Shown here: positions 7,866 to 16,859 of the stretch, in pieces
Position numbering within the stretch: position 1 is the stretch's first letter
Layout: every line of letters begins with the position of its first letter
Assembly (NCBI RefSeq): GCF_001905125.1
Contig: NZ_LWLE01000008.1
Location: 62,001 to 126,000, forward strand
From: Streptomyces sp. TSRI0281
GTDB taxonomy: Bacteria; Actinomycetota; Actinomycetes; Streptomycetales; Streptomycetaceae
Direction: 5' to 3'
Length of the DNA: 64,000 nt
Translations under genes and position numbers: made by a program
The notes under the pieces: generated by a model
What the model was told of the DNA's origin: nothing
The model's database searches: none
What the model saw: the letters and a program-made list of their open reading frames with translations, nothing else

Positions 7866-8924
7866 GTGAAACGGGCTCTGATAACCGGAATCACCGGTCA
7901 GGACGGCTCCTACCTCGCCGACCTGCTATTGGAGAAGGGCTACGAAGTCCACGGCATCGTGCGCCGCAGCTCGTCGTTCAACACCAGGCGGCTCGACCAC
8001 ATCTACCGCGATCCGCACGACGCCGGGCGCCGTCTGATCCTGCATTACGGCGACGTCAGCGACGCCAGCCGGCTCGTGACCCTGCTGGTGCGCATCCGGC
8101 CGGACGAGGTCTACCACCTGGCGGCCCAGTCACACGTGCGAGTGAGTTTCGACGAGCCCGAGAACACCGGCAACATCACGGGCATCGGCACCACCCGGCT
8201 GCTTGAGGCGATCCTCATGTCCTCGAAGGACATCCGGTACTACCAGGCGTCGTCCTCGGAGATGTTCGGGGCGACACCGCCCCCGCAGAGCGAGCAGACC
8301 GCCTTCCACCCTCGCAGCCCGTACGGCGCGGCGAAGGTCTACAGCTACTGGATGGCACGCAACTACCGTGAGGCATACGGGATGTTCACGGTCAACGGCA
8401 TCCTGTTCAACCACGAATCACCTCGCCGGGGCGAAACTTTCGTGACGCGGAAGATCGCCCGTGCGGCGGCACGGATCAAGAACGGTCTGGACAAACATCT
8501 CTACCTCGGCAATCTCGACGCCGTCCGTGACTGGGGCTACGCCCCCGAGTACGTCGAGGGCATGTGGCGCATGCTCCAGTGCGACGAGCCGGACGACTAC
8601 GTCCTGGCGACCGGAGTCGGCACCACCGTGCAGGAGTTCGTCGAGCTCTGCTTCTCCCACGTCGGCCTCGACTGGCGCGCCCATGTGCGCTACGACGAGG
8701 CGTACGTACGCCCCGCCGAGGTCGACGCCCTGATCGGCGACGCCGGCAAGGCGCGCGAGAAGCTCGGCTGGAGCGCGCGGACGCCGGTGGACCGGCTGGC
8801 TCAGATCATGGTGGACGCCGAACTCGCCCGTATCGGCACCCACCCGCGCGAGCCCCACCACGCGATCCCGTTCGCCGATTCCCGGGCCCACCACGAACAG
8901 ATCAGAGGGATCTCCCCCCGCTGA
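7866..8924 (+). CDS. hyg5: GDP-mannose 4,6-dehydratase
   Basis: The 352-residue SDR has the NAD(P) motif [14 protein letters not shown] at the N-terminus, the GDP-mannose dehydratase signature [15 protein letters not shown], and the catalytic Ser/Thr-Tyr-Lys set (SSSEMFG, then YGAAK), followed by [17 protein letters not shown], all typical of Gmd. It converts GDP-D-mannose to GDP-4-keto-6-deoxy-D-mannose, the first step to GDP-L-fucose, which supplies the furanose sugar. The start is GTG at 7866, with GGAG-rich sequence upstream. Its partner, GDP-fucose synthase, is encoded at 26730. About 108 bp without a gene follow before the methyltransferase. Confidence 0.93.
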   Translation: MKRALITGITGQDGSYLADLLLEKGYEVHGIVRRSSSFNTRRLDHIYRDPHDAGRRLILHYGDVSDASRLVTLLVRIRPDEVYHLAAQSHVRVSFDEPENTGNITGIGTTRLLEAILMSSKDIRYYQASSSEMFGATPPPQSEQTAFHPRSPYGAAKVYSYWMARNYREAYGMFTVNGILFNHESPRRGETFVTRKIARAAARIKNGLDKHLYLGNLDAVRDWGYAPEYVEGMWRMLQCDEPDDYVLATGVGTTVQEFVELCFSHVGLDWRAHVRYDEAYVRPAEVDALIGDAGKAREKLGWSARTPVDRLAQIMVDAELARIGTHPREPHHAIPFADSRAHHEQIRGISPR

Positions 8925-9032
8925 CGCGGCCCCGGACGCGGCCCCCGTACGGACCCGGACGCACCGTCGCCCGGGTCCCCGCTCCCCGGACCGTCCCATC
9001 CGCCCCTTCCGTCCCGGCACCCGGAGCCGTCT

Positions 9033-9962
9033 GTGACCACACACGACCGAACCGCCTGGCGCACGGCGCTCGACCGGCGCTCCCACACGTCGGGGATCCG
9101 CGGGCTCGCCCAACGCCTACGCCACCCGGTCCGCACCTCCTACCCCAGCACCCGCGCGCTGCGCGAGCTCCGGCACCGAGGTGAGGGCAGCCCCTCGACC
9201 GCGCGGACCTTCTGGGGCCGCGAGATGTCGATCGCGCTGCCCGAAGAGGTCTCCCTCTCCATCCACCGCCGCGGATTCGTGGACTACGACCTCACTGCCT
9301 TCCTGCTCTCGCACCTGCGGCCCGGCGCGACGATGCTCGACGTCGGCGCGCACATCGGCTACTACACGATGTGGGCGAGCGAGCTGGTCGGCCCGAGCGG
9401 CTCGGTGACCGCTTTCGAGCCGACGCCGTCGACGCTCACGACGCTGCGCATGAACGCGGCCCGCCTGCCCAACGCCTCGGTGGTGCCCGCTGCGGTCTGG
9501 TCGAAGAAGGACCGGCTCGTCTTCCTCGACCACGGACCCGGCTACAGCGCCTACAACTCGACGTTCGAGGCACGGCTGCCCGACGCGGTCCGCGCCCGTA
9601 TCCCCTCCGATCCCTTCACCGTCGACGCGGTCAGCCTGGACGACTACGTGCGCGACGCGGGCCTGACCGTCGACTTCGTGAAGATCGACGCCGAGAGCGC
9701 CGAGGCGCATGTCCTGGCCGGCATGCGCGAACTCCTGTCCGGCCAGCGCCCCGTCATCTCGCTGGAGGTGGGCGACCTCGACGTGGCGGGCGCGCCGACC
9801 AGCCGGGAGCTGGTCGACACGCTGGTGGACGCGGGATACGAGCCCTGGGAACTGCACCGGGGCACCCCGGCCCCCCACCGGCCGCGGAACCACTACGCGT
9901 ACCAGAACCTGCTCTTCGCACCGGAGGGCCAGTGGCACCCGTCCGACCCCAGGAGGCCGTAG
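9033..9962 (+). CDS. hyg6: FkbM-family SAM-dependent O-methyltransferase
   Basis: The 309-residue protein has the FkbM methyltransferase domain from about residue 75 on, with the SAM-binding motif MLDVGAHIGYYTMWA, the acidic end of strand 2 at TAFEPTP, and the FVKIDAESAEAHVLAGM motif that marks this family. In hygromycin A, a methyl group on an inosamine hydroxyl is thought to be the source of the methylenedioxy bridge, and knockouts of this position in the known cluster were reported to lose the bridge (recalled, not checked). The GTG at 9033 gives a rather basic N-terminal extension; an internal start is possible. It lies 4 bp upstream of the amidohydrolase gene that is its presumed partner. 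Confidence 0.85.
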   Translation: MTTHDRTAWRTALDRRSHTSGIRGLAQRLRHPVRTSYPSTRALRELRHRGEGSPSTARTFWGREMSIALPEEVSLSIHRRGFVDYDLTAFLLSHLRPGATMLDVGAHIGYYTMWASELVGPSGSVTAFEPTPSTLTTLRMNAARLPNASVVPAAVWSKKDRLVFLDHGPGYSAYNSTFEARLPDAVRARIPSDPFTVDAVSLDDYVRDAGLTVDFVKIDAESAEAHVLAGMRELLSGQRPVISLEVGDLDVAGAPTSRELVDTLVDAGYEPWELHRGTPAPHRPRNHYAYQNLLFAPEGQWHPSDPRRP

Positions 9963-9966
9963 CACC

Positions 9967-11706
9967 ATGCATGACCTGATCATTCGGAACGGTTCGCTGT
10001 ACGACGGATCCGGTATCCCCGCCCGTATCGGCGACGTCGCGGTGGATCACGGTGTGATCACCAAGGTCGGGCGGGTCGCCGAGCGGGGCCGCACCGAGAT
10101 CGACGCCGAGGGGCACATCGTCACGCCCGGCTTCGTCGACATCCACACCCACTTCGACGGGCAGGTGAGCTGGGACCCGCTGCTCACCCCCAGTTGCTGG
10201 CACGGTGTCACCTCGGTGGTGATGGGCAACTGCGGGGTCGGCTTCGCACCCGCCCGGCCGGACCGCCACGACTGGCTCATCGGGCTGATGGAGGGCGTCG
10301 AGGACATCCCCGGTGCCTCCCTCTCCGAAGGCATCACCTGGGAGTGGGAGTCCTTTCCCGACTACCTCGACGCCGTGGAGCGCGTGCCCCGTGTGATGGA
10401 CGTGGCCGCGCAGGTCCCGCACGGCGCGCTGCGCGCCTATGTGATGGGCGACCGGGGCGCCGACAACGAACCGCCGACCGAGGACGACCTGAGGCGGATG
10501 TGCGCGCTGGTGCGCGAGGGCCTCGACGCGGGGGCCATCGGGTTCTCCACGTCGCGCACCCTGACCCATCTGGCCATCACCGGCGCCCCGGTGCCCGGCA
10601 CCTTCGCCGCCGAGGACGAACTGTTCGCGCTCGGCGGGGTGCTCGGGGACGCCGGGACCGGGGTCTTCCAGCTGGTGCCGCTGGGCGCGGGCGGCGAAAA
10701 GGTCGACGATCCGCTGGGCGAGATCAAGTGGATGCGCAGGCTCTCGGCGGCCGTGCGCCGCCCGATCACCTTCGGGCTCTTCCAGAACGACAACGACCCC
10801 GACGGCTGGCGCGAACTGCTCCAGATCGCCGAGGACGCGGTGGCCGAGGGCGCCGATCTGCATCCGCAGGTGGCCGGGCGCCCGTTCAGCGTCATCATCA
10901 GTCTGGATTCGACCCACCCGTTCCACAAACGGCCCTCGTACAAGAGGATCGCCCATCTGCCCGCGCACGAGCGGCGGGTGGCGATGCGCGACCCGGCGCT
11001 GCGCGAGCGCATCCTCGCCGAGCTCCCGGAGAACGCCGACCCGCGCTCGGCGCTGTTCCCGCAGGGCTACGAGCGGCACTTCCCGATGGGCTCGACGTCA
11101 CCGGACTACGAACCCGACGCCGACCAGTCCTTCGACAGCCTGGCCCGGCGCACCGGCGAAAACCCGGAAGCCCTCATCTACGACTTCCTCAGCTCCGAGG
11201 ACACCAGCGGAATGATCTTCCGGCCGCTGCTCGGGTACACGGAATACACCCTCGATCCGATCCGCGAGATGCTGCTGCACCCCCAGGCGGTGCTCGGGCT
11301 CAGCGACGCCGGTGCGCACTGCCGGCTCATCTGCGACGCCAGCACACCGACGTCGATGCTCACGCACTGGGCCCGCGACCGCACCCGGGGCGCCCGGCTG
11401 CCGCTGGAGTTCGTCATCAAGAAGCAGACCTCGGAGCCCGCCCGCCTGTACGGGCTGCGCGACCGCGGCCTGCTGCGTCCCGGCTACCGGGCCGACATCA
11501 ATGTCATCGACCTCGACCGGCTGTCCCTGCGCTCCCCCGAGTTCGTCCACGATCTGCCCGCGGGCGGCGGGCGGCTGATCCAGCGCGCGGACGGCTACGC
11601 GGCGACGGTCGTCGCCGGGGAGATCACCTTCCGCCACGGCGAGGCGACGGGCGCACTGCCCGGCAGGCTCGTCCGTGGCACCCGACCGGGCCCGGTCGTG
11701 CTGTGA
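9967..11706 (+). CDS. hyg7: Amidohydrolase-superfamily metal enzyme (N-acyl-D-amino-acid deacylase-like)
   Basis: The 579-residue protein has the amidohydrolase barrel: metal ligands in [11 protein letters not shown] (His60, His62), then [13 protein letters not shown], a distal [11 protein letters not shown]sp/His motif, and the C-terminal beta-sandwich [17 protein letters not shown]. The D-aminoacylase subgroup normally hydrolyses N-acyl-D-amino acids, but no such step is needed here. In the known hygromycin A cluster a metallo-dependent hydrolase beside the methyltransferase has been tied to methylenedioxy bridge formation, so an unusual reaction on the methoxy-inosamine is likely. The ATG at 9967 is used. 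Confidence 0.85.
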   Translation: MHDLIIRNGSLYDGSGIPARIGDVAVDHGVITKVGRVAERGRTEIDAEGHIVTPGFVDIHTHFDGQVSWDPLLTPSCWHGVTSVVMGNCGVGFAPARPDRHDWLIGLMEGVEDIPGASLSEGITWEWESFPDYLDAVERVPRVMDVAAQVPHGALRAYVMGDRGADNEPPTEDDLRRMCALVREGLDAGAIGFSTSRTLTHLAITGAPVPGTFAAEDELFALGGVLGDAGTGVFQLVPLGAGGEKVDDPLGEIKWMRRLSAAVRRPITFGLFQNDNDPDGWRELLQIAEDAVAEGADLHPQVAGRPFSVIISLDSTHPFHKRPSYKRIAHLPAHERRVAMRDPALRERILAELPENADPRSALFPQGYERHFPMGSTSPDYEPDADQSFDSLARRTGENPEALIYDFLSSEDTSGMIFRPLLGYTEYTLDPIREMLLHPQAVLGLSDAGAHCRLICDASTPTSMLTHWARDRTRGARLPLEFVIKKQTSEPARLYGLRDRGLLRPGYRADINVIDLDRLSLRSPEFVHDLPAGGGRLIQRADGYAATVVAGEITFRHGEATGALPGRLVRGTRPGPVVL

Positions 11707-11740
11707 ACCGACGACGCCACACTACCGAGGGGACTACGCA

Positions 11741-12976
11741 GTGACCGACACGACCGGAGGGCTCCGGCTCGACAACTCGATGAAGCTGCTCGCCCGCGGG
11801 CGGCTCGTCGACGCGACACTGTCCGAGAAGGACTACGTCATCGAACGCGACCGGCTGGTGGACGGCGCCTACCCCATTTACGGCGAACGCGCACGCGGTG
11901 CCCGCGTCTGGGACGCCGACGGCAACGAGTACCTCGACTTCATCCTGGCCTACGGCACGATCATCCTCGGCCACGCGGATCCGGCGGTGACCGAGGCGGC
12001 GATGCGGGAGATCGAGGAGGGCTTCTCGATCACGCTCCGCAAGCGGACCCAGATCGAACTCGCCGAGCGCCTGGTGGGAATCGTCCCCGGCGCGGAACGG
12101 GTGTTCCTCCTCAAGACCGGGTCGGACGCCACCAGCGCCGCCGTCCGCCTCGCCCGCGCCTACACGGGCCGCGACCGCGTGGTGCGCTGGGGCTACAACG
12201 GGTGGCACGACTGGGCCGCCCAGCGCCCCGGCGGCATCCCCGACACCGTACGGACGCAGGTCGACACCTTCCGGTACAACGACCTGGACAGCCTGCGCGA
12301 GGTCTTCCTCGCGCACCCCGGCCAGGTGGCGTGTCTGCTGCTCATGCCGTTCGAACTCGACAGCCCCGAGCCCGGGTTCCTCCAGGGCGCGATCGACCTC
12401 GCCCATGAGCACGGCGCGCTGGTGGTCTTCGACGAGATGCGCTCCGGGTTCCGGGTGGCACTCGGCGGCGCGCAGGAGCTGTTCGGCGTGCGGGCCGACC
12501 TCGCCACCTTCAGCAAGGCGATGGCGAACGGCTGGGCGGTGTCCGCGCTGACCGGCCGGGCCGATGTGATGGCCATGGTCGGCCGGACGCACATCTCGTC
12601 CACGTTCTACTCCAACACCGTCGCGATGGCGGCGGCGGTGGCGACCATGGACCGCCTCGCCGACGGGACCGTGCTCGACCGGGTGCGCGAGCTGGGCGTA
12701 CGGCTGCAGAAGGGACTCGGCGAGCAGGCGCGGCGGCACGGTGTGCCGGCCCAGGTGCGCGGAGTCCCGCAGATGCCGTTCCTGACGTTCTCCCACCCCG
12801 ACCCGGCCCGCGCCCGGCTGATGCAGGACGCGTTCTTCACCCACACCACGCGCCGGGGCGTTCTGCTGCACCCGACCCATCACTGGTTCATCTGCGGCGC
12901 CACCACCGACGCCGATCTCGATCACACCCTGGCCGCCTGCGACGAGGCGTTCAAGGCCGCCGCGAAGGTGGCGTAA
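11741..12976 (+). CDS. hyg8: Class III PLP aminotransferase (glutamate-1-semialdehyde aminomutase-like), aminocyclitol transaminase
   Basis: The 411-residue protein is a complete fold-type I class III aminotransferase: KTGSDATSAAVRLAR for the phosphate pocket (about 125-139), FDEMRSGFR with Asp231 for the pyridine nitrogen, and FSKAMANG with Schiff-base Lys259. In this setting it would aminate a keto-inositol to the neo-inosamine core. The GTG at 11741 is chosen because GAGGGG lies eight bases upstream. The first carrier-protein gene begins 3 bp after its stop. It differs from the DegT-type inosose aminotransferases used in streptomycin-like pathways, so the amination chemistry belongs to a different family from most aminocyclitols. 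Confidence 0.88.
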   Translation: MTDTTGGLRLDNSMKLLARGRLVDATLSEKDYVIERDRLVDGAYPIYGERARGARVWDADGNEYLDFILAYGTIILGHADPAVTEAAMREIEEGFSITLRKRTQIELAERLVGIVPGAERVFLLKTGSDATSAAVRLARAYTGRDRVVRWGYNGWHDWAAQRPGGIPDTVRTQVDTFRYNDLDSLREVFLAHPGQVACLLLMPFELDSPEPGFLQGAIDLAHEHGALVVFDEMRSGFRVALGGAQELFGVRADLATFSKAMANGWAVSALTGRADVMAMVGRTHISSTFYSNTVAMAAAVATMDRLADGTVLDRVRELGVRLQKGLGEQARRHGVPAQVRGVPQMPFLTFSHPDPARARLMQDAFFTHTTRRGVLLHPTHHWFICGATTDADLDHTLAACDEAFKAAAKVA

Positions 12977-12979
12977 GCG

Positions 12980-13231
12980 GTGGAGACCCGATCGGCACTG
13001 CTGGCGCGCGTACGAGCCGAGCTCGCGCACCAGTTGCAGGAGGATCCGAGCCTTCCGTGGCTGAGCGACACCGAGCCGCTGGCACCCGCCGGTGTGGACT
13101 CGGTGCTGGTCATCACGGTGGTCAGTGAGCTGGAGAGGGAGCTGGGCGTGACCTTGCCGGACGACGCGGTCCTCGGTTCGGCGAGCATCAGCTCGCTGGC
13201 CACGGCACTGAGCCGGGGTGATCGACGATGA
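12980..13231 (+). CDS. Acyl carrier protein (first of two)
   Basis: The 83-residue protein has the carrier fold and the phosphopantetheine site GVDSV with Ser41. The surrounding sequence (LAPAGVDSVLVITVVSELE) fits type II carrier proteins. It starts with GTG 3 bp after the aminotransferase stop, and its own stop overlaps the ketosynthase start by four bases. By position it is the ninth hyg gene. It probably carries either the benzoyl starter or the methylmalonyl extender used by the adjoining ketosynthase; which of the two carriers has which load cannot be told from sequence. Confidence 0.85.
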   Translation: METRSALLARVRAELAHQLQEDPSLPWLSDTEPLAPAGVDSVLVITVVSELERELGVTLPDDAVLGSASISSLATALSRGDRR

Positions 13232-14355
13232 ACGCCACGGGAGCAATAGCCGTCACCGGGCTCGGCGTGTGCGGCCCGGCCGGGCTCGGGGTGTCCGCGC
13301 TGTGGGAGGCGCTGGCCACCGGAAAGGCGTACCACCCGCCCATCACCGCGTTCGACGCCACCGGCGCCACCCTGCGGGCGGCGGGCCAGGTGCCGGGGCA
13401 CACGGGCGGGGACGGCGTGTGGCGGGCGCTCGACCTCGCCGAGACCGCCGTGCGGGAAGCCCTGGACGGGATGGACGCCGCCGGGCGCGAGCGGACCGCG
13501 CTGGTGCTCGGCACCACCGACCCCGGTCTGGTGCCGCCGCGGCCCGGGTACTTCACGGGCGACCTGGCCCCGGCCTGCGCCGAGCGCACCGGGCTCCATG
13601 GCGAGGCCCTCACCATCGCCAACGCCTCCGCGTCGGGCGCCGCCGCCATCGCGGTGGCCCGTGACCTGGTCGCTGCCGGGGACGCGCCGGCGGTCGTGGT
13701 CGGGGGCGCCGACGCAGTGACCGACATGGCCTTCCTCGGCCTGAACTCGCTGCGCACACTGGGCCCACAGGGCTGCCGGCCCTTCAGCACCGAGCGGCGC
13801 GGCATCGGCCTGTCCGAGGGCGCGGCGGTGCTGCGGCTCGAACCTCTCGACCCGCACGCGGGCGCCGGGGAGCCGCTCGCGGTCCTGGCGGGCTGCGGGC
13901 TCACCAACGCCACCGGGCATCTGGCCGCGCCGGGCGCGGACGGCATCGAGCTGGCCGTGCGGCTCGCGCTCGCCGACGCCGGACTCGGCCCCGAGGAGAT
14001 CGACTTCGTCAACACCCACGGCCCGGGGACGCGGCGCGGCGACGCCGCCGAGATCACCGCGCTGCGGTCGGTGTTCGGGCCGCGGCTCCCGTCGGTTCCG
14101 GTCAACAGCGTCAAGGGTGTGCTCTGGCACCTCCAGGGCGGCGCGGGCGCCGTCGAGGCCATGGCCTGTGTGCTCTCGCTGGCACACCGTGCGGTGACCC
14201 CGACGTGGGGCGCCCGGCCGGTCGACCCCCTCTGTGCCGATCTCGACCTGGTCCTCGACGACGCGCCCCGGCCGATGCCGGAGTTGCGGACCGCGCTCAG
14301 CGTGTCGTGCGGTCTGGGCGGGATGAACACCGCACTCATCTTCCGGAGGCCCTGA
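13228..14355 (+). CDS. Beta-ketoacyl synthase with Ser in place of the active-site Cys
   Basis: The 375-residue protein is a KASI/II-type ketosynthase. The nucleophile motif, normally TACxSG, reads NASASG here: Ser134 (TCC, 13627-13629) replaces Cys. The other residues are kept: NTHGPGT with His264, Lys296 in NSVKG, and His301. It should join the 4-hydroxybenzoyl-type starter to methylmalonyl-carrier protein to build the alpha-methylcinnamate chain. Whether Ser acts as the acyl acceptor, or the protein works by binding a carrier-bound substrate directly, is unknown; a Ser nucleophile is known in DpsC-type ketosynthases. It overlaps the carrier gene before it and the chain-length-factor-like gene after it. 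Confidence 0.85.
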   Translation: MNATGAIAVTGLGVCGPAGLGVSALWEALATGKAYHPPITAFDATGATLRAAGQVPGHTGGDGVWRALDLAETAVREALDGMDAAGRERTALVLGTTDPGLVPPRPGYFTGDLAPACAERTGLHGEALTIANASASGAAAIAVARDLVAAGDAPAVVVGGADAVTDMAFLGLNSLRTLGPQGCRPFSTERRGIGLSEGAAVLRLEPLDPHAGAGEPLAVLAGCGLTNATGHLAAPGADGIELAVRLALADAGLGPEEIDFVNTHGPGTRRGDAAEITALRSVFGPRLPSVPVNSVKGVLWHLQGGAGAVEAMACVLSLAHRAVTPTWGARPVDPLCADLDLVLDDAPRPMPELRTALSVSCGLGGMNTALIFRRP

Positions 14356-15155
14356 TGGACGACTCGGTCGTGATCACCGCCGCGGCCTCGGGCGAGGTCG
14401 ACACGGCGGACCTGTGGCAGGCGCTCGCGGCAGGCCGCGACGGCTGGCAGGACGTCAACAAGTGGACCAGGGAACTGCCCGAGCGGATAGCCGAGATGGC
14501 GGGCGAGGCGCTCGCCGGGGCGGCGGTGACCGGCGCGGCCGGTACCGACCTGGCCACGCCCGACCCCACCGCCACCGCCTGCGTCATCGGCTCCGGCTAC
14601 GGCTCGGGTCATGTGGCCGAGACCATCCGGGCCCGGCTCGACGCGGGGGCGCGCTCATCGCTGGCCCCCGAGTCCTTCCTGTACTTCAACGCGCACGGCG
14701 TGACGTCGCTGATCTGTCTGCGCCACCGGCTGCGCGGCTACTGCGCCACCGTGCTCGGAGCGGGCGCCGGGCTGCAGGCCCTGGCGATCGCCCGGCGCAG
14801 GCTCCGGCCGGAGGGTGCCGGCCCGGTGCTGTGCGGCACCTATGAACTGCTGAGCCCGGCCGCCGCCAGAGCCCGCGGCAGCGACCCGGTGAGCGGGCGG
14901 GCGGCGTTCCTGGTGCTGGAGACCGCGGCGCGGGCCCGGGGGCGCGGTGCCCGTGTCCTGGGCACGCTCGGTCCGGTGGAGACGTTCCCGGTTCCCGCCG
15001 CGGATCTCGCGGCGCGGCCCGGCGACCCGCTCGTGACCGCGCCCCTGGCCGAGCTGGTCTCGGTGCTCACCGGCACCGGCGCACCGACGACGGCCACCGT
15101 GACGGCGGCGAGCGGGCGGACCGGCTACCGCTGCACCGCGTCCAGGAAGGGGTGA
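14355..15155 (+). CDS. Short ketosynthase-like/chain-length-factor-like partner
   Basis: The 266-residue protein is a shortened thiolase-fold relative of ketosynthases. The nucleophile region reads GYCATVLGAGAGLQAL, where the Cys position of a normal ketosynthase is not a nucleophile, and the second His and Lys motifs are missing or absent. It is about two thirds of the usual length. Its start sits in TGATG overlapping the stop of the ketosynthase gene, so the two are made in equal amounts, as for KS-CLF heterodimers. Probably it is a non-catalytic partner that shapes the acceptor pocket for an aromatic starter. Confidence 0.7.
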   Translation: MDDSVVITAAASGEVDTADLWQALAAGRDGWQDVNKWTRELPERIAEMAGEALAGAAVTGAAGTDLATPDPTATACVIGSGYGSGHVAETIRARLDAGARSSLAPESFLYFNAHGVTSLICLRHRLRGYCATVLGAGAGLQALAIARRRLRPEGAGPVLCGTYELLSPAAARARGSDPVSGRAAFLVLETAARARGRGARVLGTLGPVETFPVPAADLAARPGDPLVTAPLAELVSVLTGTGAPTTATVTAASGRTGYRCTASRKG

Positions 15156-16510
15156 CCGTGGACGACACCCTGATGGACGTCCTGGCGGGGCACCGCCGTG
15201 GTGGCCGCGGCGACCGGCCCGCCCTGGTGGACCGGCGCCGGTCGGTGACGTACGCCGAACTGGAACGCGAGGTCAGCGCACGGATGAGGGATCTGTCGGC
15301 ATCGGGTGTCGGCCCCGGGGTGCGGACCGGTGTCGTGCTGACGAACCTGCTGGACTCGGTGGTCGACTTCGCCGCCGCGACCTCCCTGCACGCCCCGGTG
15401 CTGGTGCTCCAGGAGCAGGCCGGTGAGGCGGAACGCTCGGCCGCGCTGGCCGACTTCGGCGCCGAGCTGGGGATCGAGGGCGATGTGGTGACCCGGCTGC
15501 GGCCGGGCGGTGACCACGGCGGTGACCCGGCCTTCGCGGTGGCCAGCTCGGGCACCAGCGGACGGCCGAAGGTGATCTCGCGTGAATGGTCGGGAACCCT
15601 GCGCAACTCGGCCGGATTCGCACGTGGCCTCGGCCTCGACGCCGACGACGTGGTGCTCACGACCAGCCCGCTGGGCCACAGTTACGCCATCGAGGCGGGG
15701 ACCCTGGCCGTCCTCTCGGCAGGTGCCTGCCAGGTGGTGCCCGCGGGAGCCCTGACCCCGGCCCGTGCCGCGCTCCTCGTGGAGCGCCACCGGCCCACCG
15801 TCCTGCAGAGCGTCCCGTTGATCCTCGACTGGTGGGGGCAGGGTGACGTGCTGCGTGCGGGCTCCTGGAAGCGGTGCGTCAGCGCGGGCGAGGCCCTGTC
15901 GGAGCAGGCGGCCGCGCCCTGGCGCGAGGCGGGCCTGACCGTCTACGACCACTACGGCAACTCCGAGCTCGGCCAGCTGACCCTCAACCCCCTCGGGGGC
16001 GGCAGCGGTGTCGGACACCCGCTGCCGGAGGTGAGGATCAGGGCGGGCGGCAGCGAGCCGGGGCCGGTGGCGGCGCGCTTCCCGGGTCTGTCCCCCGTAC
16101 GCATGGAGGCGGGACGGGCGGTGCCGCTCGCCGACGAGGAGGGCTGGGTCACCACCGGTGACCTCGGGGTCTTCGACGACGACGGGCTGCGGCTGACCGG
16201 GCGCAGCGATCTGCTCATCAATATCGGCGGCAACAAGATCTCGCCCGTCGAGGTGGAGGAGGTCCTGCGCGCCATGCCCGGGGTCAAGGACTGTGCCGTC
16301 GTGGGGCGGCCGGGGCCCTCCGGCGACCACCAGGTATGGGCCTTCGTCGAAGCGGGCGCCGACGAGTTCGACGCCGCCGCGCTGCGCCGGCGGGCCCGGG
16401 AGCAGCTGATGGCGGTGAAAGTGCCGACGGTGTTCCGCCGGGTCGACAAGCTGCCCCGGACCGGCAGCGGCAAGATCCGCCGGGGCCTGCTCATCGAGGA
16501 GGGCGGCTGA
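15152..16510 (+). CDS. AMP-forming acyl-CoA/acyl-carrier ligase, aryl acid activating
   Basis: The 452-residue adenylate-forming enzyme has the P-loop SSGTSGRPKVIS, the A5 motif YDHYGNSELGQ, the hinge-region GDLGVFDDDGLRLTGRSD, and the catalytic C-terminal lysine in LPRTGSGKIRRG. It is shorter than typical fatty acyl-CoA ligases, in line with benzoate- or carrier-specific ligases. It should activate 4-hydroxybenzoate or protocatechuate and load CoA or a carrier protein. The GTG at 15152 overlaps the preceding stop by four bases. The second carrier gene follows after 58 bp. By position it is the twelfth hyg gene. Confidence 0.85.
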   Translation: MTVDDTLMDVLAGHRRGGRGDRPALVDRRRSVTYAELEREVSARMRDLSASGVGPGVRTGVVLTNLLDSVVDFAAATSLHAPVLVLQEQAGEAERSAALADFGAELGIEGDVVTRLRPGGDHGGDPAFAVASSGTSGRPKVISREWSGTLRNSAGFARGLGLDADDVVLTTSPLGHSYAIEAGTLAVLSAGACQVVPAGALTPARAALLVERHRPTVLQSVPLILDWWGQGDVLRAGSWKRCVSAGEALSEQAAAPWREAGLTVYDHYGNSELGQLTLNPLGGGSGVGHPLPEVRIRAGGSEPGPVAARFPGLSPVRMEAGRAVPLADEEGWVTTGDLGVFDDDGLRLTGRSDLLINIGGNKISPVEVEEVLRAMPGVKDCAVVGRPGPSGDHQVWAFVEAGADEFDAAALRRRAREQLMAVKVPTVFRRVDKLPRTGSGKIRRGLLIEEGG

Positions 16511-16568
16511 CGGTCGCCTCACCACACAGGTCCGACATCCCACCATCGCCGACGAGAAGGAGAACCCC

Positions 16569-16859
16569 ATGGCCGACGGCGCCGTTTCCGAGCCCGCAGA
16601 CCGCGAACACGTGATGGAGCTCATCAGGACCGTCCTCGCAGAACGGCCCCATGTGCCCGACCAGCTCAGCGAGACGACCACGCTCGACGAGAGCGGCATC
16701 GATTCTCTGGACCTGATCGTGGTGCTGTCGCGCTTCGAGGAGAAGTGGGACGTGCCCTACAGCGGGGAGGAGGCCGACTGGGCGTCCTTCGACAACCTGG
16801 GACACCTGGCCGACACCCTGGTCGCCCGGGCCCGTACCGCCGAGCGAGAACGACGGTGA
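16569..16859 (+). CDS. Acyl carrier protein (second of two)
   Basis: The 96-residue protein carries the phosphopantetheine motif SGIDSLDLIVVLSRFEE with Ser46. AGAAGGAG precedes the ATG at a good distance. It is followed, with a four-base overlap, by the BtrH-like gene, so the finished acyl chain may sit on this carrier when it is passed to the amine. The two carriers share little sequence outside the Ser motif, which suggests separate jobs. Confidence 0.87.
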   Translation: MADGAVSEPADREHVMELIRTVLAERPHVPDQLSETTTLDESGIDSLDLIVVLSRFEEKWDVPYSGEEADWASFDNLGHLADTLVARARTAERERR

